DNA from: Plotosus lineatus
Lineage: Eukaryota > Chordata > Actinopteri > Siluriformes > Plotosidae
Length of the DNA: 64,000 bases
Assembly (NCBI GenBank): GCA_024760905.1
Contig: CM045737.1
Span: 11,143,726 to 11,207,725, forward strand
Direction: 5' to 3'
The translations under genes were made by a program, and so were the position numbers. Shown piece by piece: positions 46,061-55,518 of the stretch; within the stretch, counting starts at the first letter, position 1, and each line of letters begins with the position of its first letter. Below the pieces are notes generated by a model. It did not search any database. It saw nothing but the letters and a program-made list of their open reading frames with translations, and was not told the origin of the DNA.

Positions 46061-46149
46061 TATTCTTAGAAAGCATGGTGTCTCCTTCCAGTGCTCTGTT
46101 GACAACAGTCAGATTTGTGTACCACCAAAGTGGAAGGATGCTTTGACTT

Positions 46150-46805
46150 TTTAAATTTTAATGACAAAAAAACTGAAGTGATGGTATTTGGTCCCAGTGG
46201 CTCCTACGGCACTTCAAGTCAGTAATCCATTCCTTCATCACGTCTCGGCTGGATTAGTGCAATGTACTTTATCTTGGAGTCTCCAGCTGGTTCAAAACTC
46301 TAAAATACATCTTTTCACTGGCACGCAAGAAATATCACATTACACCCATTCTAACTTTGCTTCATTTGGTTAAGAGTGTATTTCAGAGTTCATTTTAAAA
46401 TTCTATTTGTTTTAAAATCCTTAAATGGTGTCGCCCCGCCTTACCTTGCTCAGATCCTTCATATGAACGCTCCTAACCGGTCCCTCAGGTCCCTCAGGTC
46501 AACTGATCAGCTTCTCCTAGCTGTACCAAAATCAAAGCGGAAGCTCAGAGAGAAACGAGTGTTTTCCATCGCCACTCCAAAATGGAACAATCTGTCCTTA
46601 GATGTTAGACACACCCCTTCATTGTCCATTTGTACTCATTCGCTTTTGAACCAGTACGAGGCAAAGACTTTTATTTGTTATTTGTTTATTCTTATTGATT
46701 TTTGTTTGTTAGTTTTCACATTAATTTTTCTTTTGAATGTCAAGTTTTCTCTGAACTTTGCTTGTGACATGCAGCACTTTTTTCAACCATATTTGTTGTG
46801 AAAGT
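46150..46805 (+). pseudogene. L2/CR1-type LINE, C-terminal end of ORF2
   Basis: Pieces read FITSRLDYCNVLYLGVS-like (SRLD…CNVLYLGVSS), LFVLKSLNGVAPPYLAQIL and KRVFSIATPKWNNLSLDVRH, then SLLNQYEAKTF. This is the conserved C-terminal region of fish L2-like LINEs, after the RT. Frame changes occur between pieces. The 3' end (gtgtgatataaattcagttgg) is a typical L2 tail. Confidence 0.75.
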
Positions 46806-46809
46806 GTGA

Positions 46810-47231
46810 TATAAATTCAGTTGGTATGAGATGTTTCAGTGAAGCGCTGTGTAGTGAACATTAAACTTAACTGTCTTGGATTAGCCAAAACATGGCTATT
46901 TAAAAAATTTTAATGTTTGACAGCCAATGTAATTTTATGATGGCGTAGCGTCGTTTGAACTCTATTAGCTTGGCCCAAAGTGCAGCCTCCACCTGACCTG
47001 CCTCGGTCATGATCAAAATACAGAATGTACAAATATAAACCACAAAAATCTCATTTTAATTGGTTTCCATGTAGAATATACTTCACCTCTAAAAGGAGTT
47101 TCAATAGCTGTTGCACATTTCTGATCCTGTGTGTGTGTTCTGAGATTATCTGCATCTGTTGGGATTGATTTTTAGATGTAAGAAATAAAAATAATGTTGA
47201 ATGTGCTTTATTATTATTTATGTTCCCATGG
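46810..47231. other. Intergenic, nothing recognised
   Basis: Non-coding. Confidence 0.5.
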
Positions 47232-47403
47232 AGGAGCTTCGAGCACTTCGTGCTTCAATTCATGTGGCTTTTTTTGTTGTTGTTGTTGTAATATTCATTG
47301 AATTTTTAAAAAATAAGGAAATTAAGGAAGAATAGGGGGAAAGGTTAAGGGAAATGCCACAAAAACAAGGCCAATTATGGCAACAACAAAAAAAAACCGA
47401 AAC

Positions 47404-48255
47404 CAGTGGTCCCCAAACTACGGCATGCGGGCCAGATACGGCCCGGCCCCCTGGACAATACAAGAGACGCATTATGATTATTTGTTTTTTTAGTCTGGCC
47501 ACGCGATCAAGACTAATACACACCCAGAACATGACATTCTACTCCAGCCTTCTGCCATCTGTGCCCCATCTGAACCCCCCCAAATAGAATGGAATAATAG
47601 TGAAAAGGTTATGGAAGAGAAAAATTTATTCAGAATGCAGGGTATTTAACCTGCAGTGGACAAATGATTATTTTTTGTTGAATGCAAAGAAAAGGTTGTT
47701 TGTATCATCTGTCAAGAGGTAGTGGCGGTATTCAAATACAATCTGCGCCGACACTCTGAATCCCGTCACAAAGACAAGTATGATCGCTTGCAAGGCCAAA
47801 TGCGATTAGACAAACTCTCAAAGCTATAAAGTGGACCGTTAGCTCAGGAGAATACATTTGTACGCCAGGCTCGGCTGAACCAGTCGTCTGTTCAGGCTTC
47901 TTTCGGGTTGCTCAACTGGCAGCAAGCAGCGTTTTTAAAAAAATTTATTTCCTGACTTTTTTCTGTGAAGGTCCCGGAAAGGGTAATTAATCTCCGGTAA
48001 TGCGTGGCTTAAGATAAGATAAGATAAGATAAGATACAGCTTTATTAATCTCACAATGGAGAAATTCACTGTTACAGGCTCTTGAGGTACCATCAGTAGG
48101 GGGTGCAATAAATTACGGGAAAACAATAAATGTTTATGTTTAGGCAGCCCTGTAATAGTCACACGTTTTCTGTTACAAACTGACCTCAGCGCCCATCAGA
48201 GAAAGGAAAAGTTACATGGCCTTTTTCCTCGCAGGAAAAGGTTTTGGGACCCCTG
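47404..48255 (+). mobile_element. hAT (Charlie-like) remnant with BED zinc-finger piece
   Basis: The ends CAGTGGTCCCCAAACTACGG and …TTTTGGGACCCCTG form a hAT-type inverted repeat. 47630-47829 reads NLQWTNDYFFVE, then VVCIICQEVVAVFKYNLRRH and SESRHKDKY. This is a BED-type C-x2-C…H-x4/5-H finger as in Charlie/ZBED-type transposases related to the source of GTF2IRD2 and SCAND3. The catalytic domain is absent. Possible 8-bp target sites (accgaaac / cactaaac) are only partly alike. Confidence 0.75.
48010..48135 (-). mobile_element. LINE 3' tail with (GATAA)n, Rex1-like
   Basis: aagataagataagataagat followed by acagctttattaatctcacaatggagaaattcact is the reversed 3' end typical of Rex1-type fish LINEs (…gagattaataaagctgtatcttatc). 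It lies inside the hAT remnant. Confidence 0.6.
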
Positions 48256-48536
48256 CACTAAACCAACACAAAAAAAAAAACAACCCAAAACCTCCCATCA
48301 AAACTATTTACATTGTTGTGAAGTGTAAATCTGTGTGCCCGCGCGTGTCTGTATGTGTGTATTTATATTTTATTTACATCTTGTGCATTATTTTTTAATG
48401 TGAAATTGTTATTATAAGCATTTATAGCATTGAATATGTATTTATACATCAGTCGGGGGGTTGGTCCTACTTCACGGATTTCAATGGTCGCGTGGGGTCT
48501 TGGTCCCAATTAACTGTGGAAAGTGAGGGATCCCTG

Positions 48537-49155
48537 TACCATAAAAATTCCTTGCTTCATGCTCAGTGGATGTTGAATTGAATCAAAGTTCTCTCTCTGG
48601 TAATATTCATCGACATGCATCCTGCTTTCGGCAAATATTTGTAAGTTGTTTTTTTATATATTGATTAAAATTTCTAAAGTGTCATTTACCAGTGTTTTCC
48701 ATAATTGGGACCTAAGCCCATCTGTCTGTCCGTTCCTACCATTGTGAGCGTGACAGAGTAATCTCAGGATAACAAACCAATCACCGAACGCCATTCTCGG
48801 GTTTTCATTTGCATGTTTTAACAAATTTAATTTTTTTTCAGCTCTCCATAAGAGCATAGGAACCAGATGTGCTTTCTCGGGCTTGAGCCATCAAGAGTCA
48901 GTAAGGTGGACCCAAACACCTTAATCTCCTTTTATACTAACAGCACTCTACCAAACCTTCTGTCTGTTCCTCCGTTGCCACTTTCGCACAACTTTATCAT
49001 CACAGCAAACTGGTACAGCCTTCATTCTTCTATGCTCCATGCAAACACGAACACCACCACCACCCCCCCAGCTAAATCATAATAATATTCTTATACTTTA
49101 TTACCTGTACCATAAATAAAACATTTATTAATGCTATTAATCAAACATCCAACTC
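48537..49155. other. Intergenic, nothing recognised
   Basis: Non-coding; no clear repeat apart from short AT-rich stretches. Confidence 0.45.
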
Positions 49156-49876
49156 CAGTGGTACCTCACCTTACGATAGTCCTAGCAAACGAAAAATCCA
49201 GGTTACAAAAAACATTTTCCAAAATTTTTTGTCTCTGTATACGAAACAAGTTCTCCTTACAAAACGCACCATTCAAAAAATGCACGAGCTGTTCTCCCAT
49301 TGACTATCTTCCAACATCCTGCCCCGCTGGCCTCCCATTGGCTAAGAGGGATGACGCAGCTCCCTCCCATTGGCTATCTCCCAACATCCTGCCCCACTGG
49401 CCTCCCATTGGCTAGGAGGGATGATGCATCTCCCTCCCATCGGCTATTATGCAGCTGCATCTCCCATAATGCTTTTCGTGTAAAGGACACAGTTACTGTT
49501 GTTTCATGAGTTTTTTGACTCGGGCTTTTAACCTTCCATAAATATTTGTAAGATTATAACTCTGCTAAGAAGACATGGTCAACACATGCGCATGCGATTT
49601 CCGGTGTGAGTGAAAAGAAGAAGCGGGATCGTGGCATGCGGTTGAGTGATATCGCAAAGGAATATGGTCAAACCCGTCTACCATCGGTACGATATTGAAG
49701 CAGAAGGAGGCCTTAATAGGTATACTTTAATAATTTTAAAGGGTTTTAACGGGTAGTATTGGGGGCCTTGGAATGAATCACACGTATTACATGTAAAATG
49801 CGGTTCAATTTATGAAAAATCCAGGTGAAGAAAAAGGCTCTGGAACGGATTCATTTCATAAGGTGAGGTACCTCTG
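49156..49876 (+). mobile_element. Tigger-like element, family B, with CENP-B-type HTH remnant
   Basis: Inverted ends CAGTGGTACCTCACCTTACG and …CATAAGGTGAGGTACCTCTG followed by TA. Two tandem cccattggctaKgagggatgaYgcaKctccctcc units lie at 49335-49450. 49612-49720 reads SEKKKRDRGMRLSDIAKEYG before a frame break, the start of a pogo/Tigger transposase DNA-binding domain. Confidence 0.85.
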
Positions 49877-50128
49877 TATTTGAGCTTTAATTAAGATGTT
49901 ACAAACTGTTCCCATTGTCAGTAATTCCTTATGTTCTTTTGAACAAGTAGTTGTTTTGTAAACTGTACAGTTCATCCCAAACTATTGTGTTCCCTGAGAT
50001 TTCAAGTACAAGTGCTGGATACACAACAGTAGCACTTTTAGAATCGGTGCCCTGAATAGGCAGCGTGCAATTTTAAAGATTTATGGCAGACATTTGATAC
50101 TTAGACTTGAATGAGCTACACATTAATG
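49860..50128 (-). other. pigc: Probable pigc 3' UTR
   Basis: Non-coding sequence between the pigc stop and the end of the Tigger-like element at 49876. On the - strand an ATTAAA signal (complement of 49886-49891) would place the 3' end close to the transposon border. Confidence 0.35.
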
Positions 50129-51010
50129 TCAACTCAGAAAGCGAGAAAGGTCCTCTCTGATCTCAGCCTCATCCCACGGCCCATGGATGTTGTCTTTGTG
50201 TCTCTGGAAACGCACCAGCAGCAATGGACACACTAGAGTTAGAACTATTAGAACTAGAAACAGGAGAAGAGCTCCAGCAGGCCATAAAGTGCCAACACCT
50301 ACAACTCCACACACACACACCGTCCCGGCTGCCCAGGGAAAAGTCCACTCGGCCGTGTGTCTCAGTCTCTGTAGCAGACATGGCCAGAGTGCAAAGATGA
50401 GCAGCGCACAGCTCAACATGGCGAACGTGTGGAGCGTTCCGGGCAAACGTGATGCCAGGCAAACAGACGCAAAGAGTGCTGCGTTGAGCGAGAGGCTGCC
50501 TGGCAGGCTCGGTTGTGTGTATGGGAAAGATACCAGGTGTGCCATCAGCATGCCGGCAGCCATGGCGTACACCGTGTCCGTGCTCACAGATTCAGTCAAC
50601 GTCTTCAACACTGGTGAGAAACCGAAAGTAAAAGCCATGAACACGGCAGCGCTCTGCAGGTCAGCGCCGCGTGTCCGTTCTCGGCTCGATCCTTCTCCCA
50701 GAGCCTCGTAAAGTGTGTAGCCCAGGACTGCACATCCCATGCCGGTCCAAAGCAGTGTTGAAGGACCTAGATTTCCTTGCTCCATGTAAAACCACAGCGT
50801 GAGGAACAACGTCACGCAGGAGAGCTGCTGAGAGACGAGTCCGGTTTCTCGAACCACGGCCCAGTAGCTGTATTGATGTACTCTGATGTTGCGCCGAAGT
50901 TCCTCTAGAAAGCGGCGGTCCACATAGTTGTCAGGGAATGGTTGACGTTCATATAGTACTTTACGCCATGGAACAACTGGAGTAGCACCTGCATCGCTGT
51001 CTGCGCCCAT
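50129..51010 (-). CDS. pigc: PIG-C, subunit of GPI N-acetylglucosaminyltransferase
   Basis: A 293-residue membrane protein matching vertebrate PIG-C along its length (human is 297 residues). PIG-C is part of the ER complex (PIG-A, -C, -H, -P, -Q, -Y, DPM2) that transfers GlcNAc from UDP-GlcNAc to phosphatidylinositol, the first step of GPI-anchor synthesis. Visible signatures are WRKVLYERQPFPDNYVDRRF (residues 15-34), the conserved FSPVLKTLTESVSTDT (131-146), LFASVCLASRLP (179-190) and a C-terminal NIHGPWDEAEI (274-284) ending DLSRFLS. About eight hydrophobic segments occur between residues 58 and 267. The open frame extends 51 codons further upstream, but a splice acceptor (tttgcAG|GCA) lies three bases before this ATG, so translation should start here. 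Coding sequence in one exon matches mammalian PIGC. The gene is convergent with dnm3, as in mammals. Confidence 0.96.
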   Translation of the reverse strand: MGADSDAGATPVVPWRKVLYERQPFPDNYVDRRFLEELRRNIRVHQYSYWAVVRETGLVSQQLSCVTLFLTLWFYMEQGNLGPSTLLWTGMGCAVLGYTLYEALGEGSSRERTRGADLQSAAVFMAFTFGFSPVLKTLTESVSTDTVYAMAAGMLMAHLVSFPYTQPSLPGSLSLNAALFASVCLASRLPGTLHTFAMLSCALLIFALWPCLLQRLRHTAEWTFPWAAGTVCVCGVVGVGTLWPAGALLLFLVLIVLTLVCPLLLVRFQRHKDNIHGPWDEAEIREDLSRFLS

Positions 51011-51030
51011 TGCCTGCAAACATAATAAAG
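51011..51030 (-). other. pigc: Splice acceptor of pigc untranslated-leader intron
   Basis: On the - strand, ttattatgtttgcAG is followed by GCA and the initiator ATG, so the coding exon starts at 51013. The open frame upstream of this point is intronic and shows no similarity to PIG-C. Confidence 0.7.
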
Positions 51031-51203
51031 AACAAAGCTTCTCAAGTTTGGGATCATGGGCTGAATGGTGGCACGGTGGCATTGCTGTTGATGTTGAAAG
51101 ATTTGACGTTGCTTTCAGCAATATTTCAGCCTTATCACAACTAATGAGTGAATGAACCATCAAAATAAACTACACCTTAAACTCAATACTAAAAATTAGT
51201 GTA

Positions 51204-51968
51204 CGGTGGTACCTCACCCTAGTCCCAGCAAATGAAAAATCCAGGTTATGACAAACATTTAAAAAAAAATTTTGTCTCTGTATACGAAACAAGTTTTCCT
51301 TACGGAACGGCCCAAACGCGCCATTCAAACATTAAAACGTGCCATTCAAACAATGCACGAGCTGCTCTCCCGTTGGCTATCCTCCAACATCCCGCCCCGC
51401 TGGTCTCCCATTGGCTAGGAGGGATGATGCAGCTCCCTCCCATTGGTTATCTCCCAACATCCTGCCCCGCTGGTCTACCATTGGCTCGGAGGGATGACGC
51501 AGCTCCCTCCCATTGGCTATTATCGAGCTGTATCTCCCACAATGCTTTTTGTGTAAAGGACAGAGTTACTGTTGTTTCATGAGTTTTCTGAGTGTGCTCA
51601 TTGCTTTATTTTTTGACTCAGGCTTTTAAACTTCCATAAACATTTGTAAGATTATAACTCTGCTAAGAAGACATGGTCAACACACACGCTTGTGATTTCC
51701 GGTGCGAGTGAAAAGAAGAAGCCGGCTCGTGGCATGCAGTTGAGTGATATCGCAAAAGGAATATGGCCAAACCCATCTACCATCGGTACGATATTGAAGC
51801 AGAAGGAGGTCTTAAAAGGTATACTTTTATCATTTTTAACGGGTTTATGGGGTAGTATTGGGGGCCTTGGAACGAATCACATGTTTTACATGCAGGTTAA
51901 TTTACGAAAAATCCAGGTTAAGAAAAAGGCTCTGGAAGGGATTAATTTCAGAAGGTGAGGTACCACTG
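51204..51968 (+). mobile_element. Tigger-like element, family B, with CENP-B-type HTH remnant
   Basis: TA-flanked, with ends CGGTGGTACCTCACCCTAG and …GAAGGTGAGGTACCACTG. 51692-51830 keeps an open frame, SEKKKPARGMQLSDIAKG followed by PNPSTIGTILKQKEVLKG. This is the first helix-turn-helix of CENP-B/Tigger transposases. The rest of the transposase has been deleted. It lies in the probable pigc leader intron. Confidence 0.88.
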
Positions 51969-52019
51969 TATAGTGACAGTTTACAACAATATAAGAATTT
52001 AGATTGCTTTGAAAATATC

Positions 52020-52690
52020 GATCGATGATAAAAATGTTAATATTGTATTCCTGACTACACTAAAAATGTCAGAAAAAGAGATGATGGTGTAAAAATTGTC
52101 TCTAATGGGTTTACAACCAATGCAGTCAAATAAAATATGTCGGATCGTAAAGGGTCGGTCACAACAAATGCTGACAAGTCAAGTGTGTATGGCCAATTTG
52201 ACAGCGCCTAAACCTTATCTGTTTGAATCGGACATTTAAGATTGGAGATTTCCGGGAGGCAATGCTTGGAGAGCGAGATTTCTTGGCACTGCAACCTTTT
52301 GAAGCTTTACCCTTTAGCGAGCTGCCCAAAGTGGCTGAAGCTGACGCTCTGGGCGGAACTTTGTTTTGTACATCATGAGGAGTTGACTGAACTTGGCTTC
52401 CAGAAGTGACAGACTTGGTAGTTTGCAATGGAGCAGCAGCAGCGTCCCTGGACGATGAAGCTGAGCTCAAAGAGTGGCAAGTCGTTCATGTGGATATTGT
52501 AAATGATGTTGATGAAAGATTCTTAACATTTCTGGTTTGCCAAGTACAATCAGTCTGAGCTCGAACAACCTCAGAATACGCTGATTTCTCAGTGGTCAAG
52601 GGTAGCAAGCTTCCTAGTCTCTTGGCATGAAATATCTTTTTCAAATTTAATTTTATGATATTTTTCTCCTGCTGATACACTGGATAATCT
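52020..52690 (-). pseudogene. LINE C-terminal remnant
   Basis: The - strand frame 52470-52159 ends with RKSPILNVRFKQIRFRRCQI and GHTHLTCQHLL. After a frame break come CDRPFTIRHILFDC-like residues. The 'RIGHTxLTHxxLL…C…TVxHILxDC' pattern is the C-terminal signature of several Jockey-superfamily LINEs. No RT core is visible. Confidence 0.6.
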
Positions 52691-52699
52691 CGTGAGGAT

Positions 52700-53310
52700 G
52701 CACACCATGGTAACAGCCATCACTGCTATGGCCTGTCAGAACCATTTTTTGGAATTCCATTTCAGCATTGCTGCACCCCACCCACCTTGGTGTGCCAACA
52801 AGGGCAATAGCAGGGGTAGCGGACATCCAGCAGCCCTACTGCCAGGGTTGCGGCAATGCTACTATACTCCACAAAAAGGAGGTAAATGACCACAAGACCC
52901 AAGGATAGTTGAGGTGGCTCCTCCACAACTTGATCCTCAAAGAGGATCCTGATGACATTGACCAAACCCTAATCCCAGATTGACCCATAAGCCACAAATG
53001 CTGTTACGAACTACGGTTTTAACTAAGCCAAGCAGAGCAGAGTTAGATGTTTGAAAGTGCATAGCAATCGTGACCAGCCGAGTGAACGAGTTGGGCCGAG
53101 CTAGTCCACCCTACTAAGAGAAATCCAGGTTAAAGTGATGTGTTGGGTAGGAAGGGATGCATCCCAGCCTACCCCATCAGCCACCATAATCCCTTTTTCC
53201 TCCGACAAGGGTTGCCACCCATGGCAAACAGGTGACCTCATATTGGTGGGCTTTTGCCACCAGCCAGTGGGGCTATGGGCCTATGCTATTCACCGGACCC
53301 AAACCCCTGG
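52700..53310. repeat. Unclassified repeat-like stretch
   Basis: Phrases such as gacaagggttgccacccatggcaaacaggtgacc and gggcttttgccaccagccagtggggctatgggcc look like a dispersed fish repeat, probably the 5' region of the LINE fragment on its left. No coding frame. Confidence 0.35.
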
Positions 53311-53312
53311 AG

Positions 53313-53638
53313 GGCACGGTTACATAGTTTGCATGTTTGCCTCATAGTAAGAAGGTCCAGGGTTAGAGTCCCAGGCCTGGGCATTTCTGTGTGGCGTTTG
53401 CATGCTCTCTCTGTGCTTGGGTCGGTTTCTTCAGTCCAAAGTCATGCACAATAGATTAATTTGCGATTCTAAATTGCCCTGAGGTGCGAGTGTGTGTTTG
53501 GACTCTGCAGTGGACCAGCAAGCTATGCATGGTGTAGCACGCCTTCGCCTCTTGTCAGAAAATGAAAGCTCCAGCCTCCCTGTGACCCTTGTAGGATTAA
53601 AGGTGGTTCAGCAAATGAGTGAAGCGAGTGAGTGAGTT
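53313..53638 (+). mobile_element. SINE, HE1-like
   Basis: B-box-like agggttagagtccca preceded by gcctcatagtaagaaggtcc; body gtgtggcgtttgcatgctctctctgtg…; end agcctccctgtgacccttgtaggattaaaggtggttcagcaaatgagtgaagcgag. Confidence 0.78.
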
Positions 53639-53921
53639 CTCCCTGATCCCAAACCACACACAGTGCACTGTATTTGCATTAAGATAATGTGGTAAAAAGG
53701 CGTGGCAGGCAGGACCAGGAATTATGGATACAGGAAGCGAGACTATGAATAAGATATTCTATACCTCTTCGAGGACGAATGAAGATCTACTGTGTAACCC
53801 GTTGACTCTTCTTCATGGTGTCTGGAGCCTTGGATGAAGAAAAAAAAGTACATGACAGGTAATGTAAGTTCAGAATCTTCTTTCTCTGTTTTATAGGGTG
53901 ATGACGTAATAATAACGTAAA

Positions 53922-54115
53922 ACTTACAGAAGAGAGCCTGATAATATACATGCTAATTCCAAAAATTATATATACACGTCATTTGTTCAAAAAAAAACAA
54001 TACAGGCAACATGTCAAACGGTTAAAAGACCAGCTTGAATTCCTCCAGAAAGCCTCCTCTTTGGGTTTGTCGGAATTCCCGGAAGTGACGTTGGCTGTAA
54101 ACAGGAAGTGCCCGA
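53922..54115 (-). promoter_or_regulatory. pigc: Candidate pigc promoter and untranslated first exon
   Basis: This stretch has a CCGGAAGTGACGT motif (54079-54091), which is an ETS/GABP site overlapping a CRE half-site, and a second ETS-like ACAGGAAGTG (54101-54110). Such pairs are typical of TATA-less housekeeping promoters. On the - strand a GTAAGTTTT donor lies at 53927-53919, which would splice to the acceptor at 51014 across a 2.9-kb intron. A further TGACGTAA lies at 53902-53909. The motifs are visible; their assignment to pigc is inference. Confidence 0.4.
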
Positions 54116-54248
54116 ATACGCAGTTGTGCCCCCTGCAGGAAAAAACTGAGCTGCCGTGAGGTAAAATGAAGGTGCGATATTTTCCAAGTTTGGAGAAATA
54201 TATTTTAGACGTGTGGCAAAATTCTGACATGAGATTGTGTACAAATAC

Positions 54249-54266
54249 ATATATATACATATATAC

Positions 54267-54336
<70 letters not shown>
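54249..54336. repeat. (AT)n microsatellite
   Basis: Alternating AT/AC run with an uninterrupted AT core of about 30 units. Confidence 0.97.
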
Positions 54337-54845
54337 TGTAATATTATTCTCAGTAATATTCGGTAAGAGGTTAATCATTGACTAGATTTCAGCATAACCT
54401 TGGTTTAGCTCATTGTAGCTGATGCAACACAAACACCTAAATTTTATATAAATAATAATTTATCCAAAATGGTTTATTCAATACAATTGATTATAAGAGC
54501 TGCGATAATATTCAGTACCAGTTTGGACACGCCCACTCGTTCTAACTAAATTAAAAGGCATGTCCAGACGTTTGACTGGTATACAATATATTGTATGTAT
54601 GTATTGTATGTATACAGTATATTACTGTAGAATACACTTCATGGAAACAGAACAATCAGACCGGTCCATTTTCTTAGGACTATAAGTCCATATAAAATAA
54701 ATTTATTCCAACTGGATAATGCTTGAATTAAAGCTCCACCTCTGTGAAGGTGCATGAGAGTCTGTCCAAAAAAAAAGGTACACACCGCCCTCTACTGGAC
54801 CTTATCTAATACTACCGTTCCAAATATTCGTCTCATACAATGTTA
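54337..54845. other. Intergenic, nothing recognised
   Basis: AT-rich non-coding DNA between the (AT)n tract and the left end of the nested element. Confidence 0.5.
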
Positions 54846-55455
54846 TACCCCCATTTCACTGGAGTGTGGAATGCAAGGATCATGGCAGAAAGGCACAGAA
54901 CACACTCTCCGGAGGAGCTTCGTCATTTTTAGATGGAACATTCACAAAGTGTTCGGAAAGGACACGGAAAGACCGCGGTACAATGTCAGAGTACATATGT
55001 AAAAGTGCTCGGATCATCGTTGGAACCAGTGCGGACAGCAAAGGAAGACCTTTGGATAATTCACGGAACGTTCACGGAAAGGATGGAACTACTCCTTTTT
55101 AGAAGGAAGACCCACGGAATGATCTCGGAACAGACGGAATGAAGACGGAACGTTCACGTTCAACATGGAACGACTGAAGAATGACTGAGGAATACCCAGC
55201 ATAACCATGAGAAAAATTGGCAAAAATTAAAGGATTTGCTCCTGATTCCACCTATAAATACGCAGAATGACCAAGGAAGCTCATTCTCTCATTCATACGA
55301 CAGACGCTCCCCGACTTGCGTTCATCTGTTTTACGTTTTTGTTTTTTTTGTTTTTCCAAAAAAAAAGTCAAATTTTGAGTTTAGATGTACCTACGTAGTA
55401 CGCTGACGTAATGATGCAATGACGCTGAGTCCATTGTTTACAAAATGACAGACTG

Positions 55456-55460
<5 letters not shown>

Positions 55461-55516
<56 letters not shown>
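55461..55516. repeat. (AT)n microsatellite, Tc1 target
   Basis: About 28 AT units directly abut the left Tc1 inverted repeat; more TA units follow its right end. Confidence 0.97.

Positions 55517-55517
<1 letters not shown>

Positions 55518-55518
<1 letters not shown>

Larger units (their letters stand above)
47232..48536 (-). mobile_element. Tigger-like element, family A, split by a hAT element
   Basis: In reverse orientation: the right end reads …ctgtggaaagtgagggatccctg with TA after it, and the left part has gaaggttaagggaaatgcc-like blocks (aaaggttaagggaaatgcca). Bases 47404-48255 are an inserted hAT remnant. Confidence 0.8.

Noticed and set aside
50187..50711. 174-codon open frame on + across pigc
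   Set aside because: Antisense shadow of the PIG-C coding sequence.
51011..51163. N-terminal extension of PIG-C by 51 residues
   Set aside because: It lies upstream of a splice acceptor placed three bases before the family start codon and has no similarity to PIG-C.
54866..55142. Overlapping short frames rich in ERTRK/GKD
   Set aside because: They arise from the iterated cggaacgt motifs of the transposon arm.
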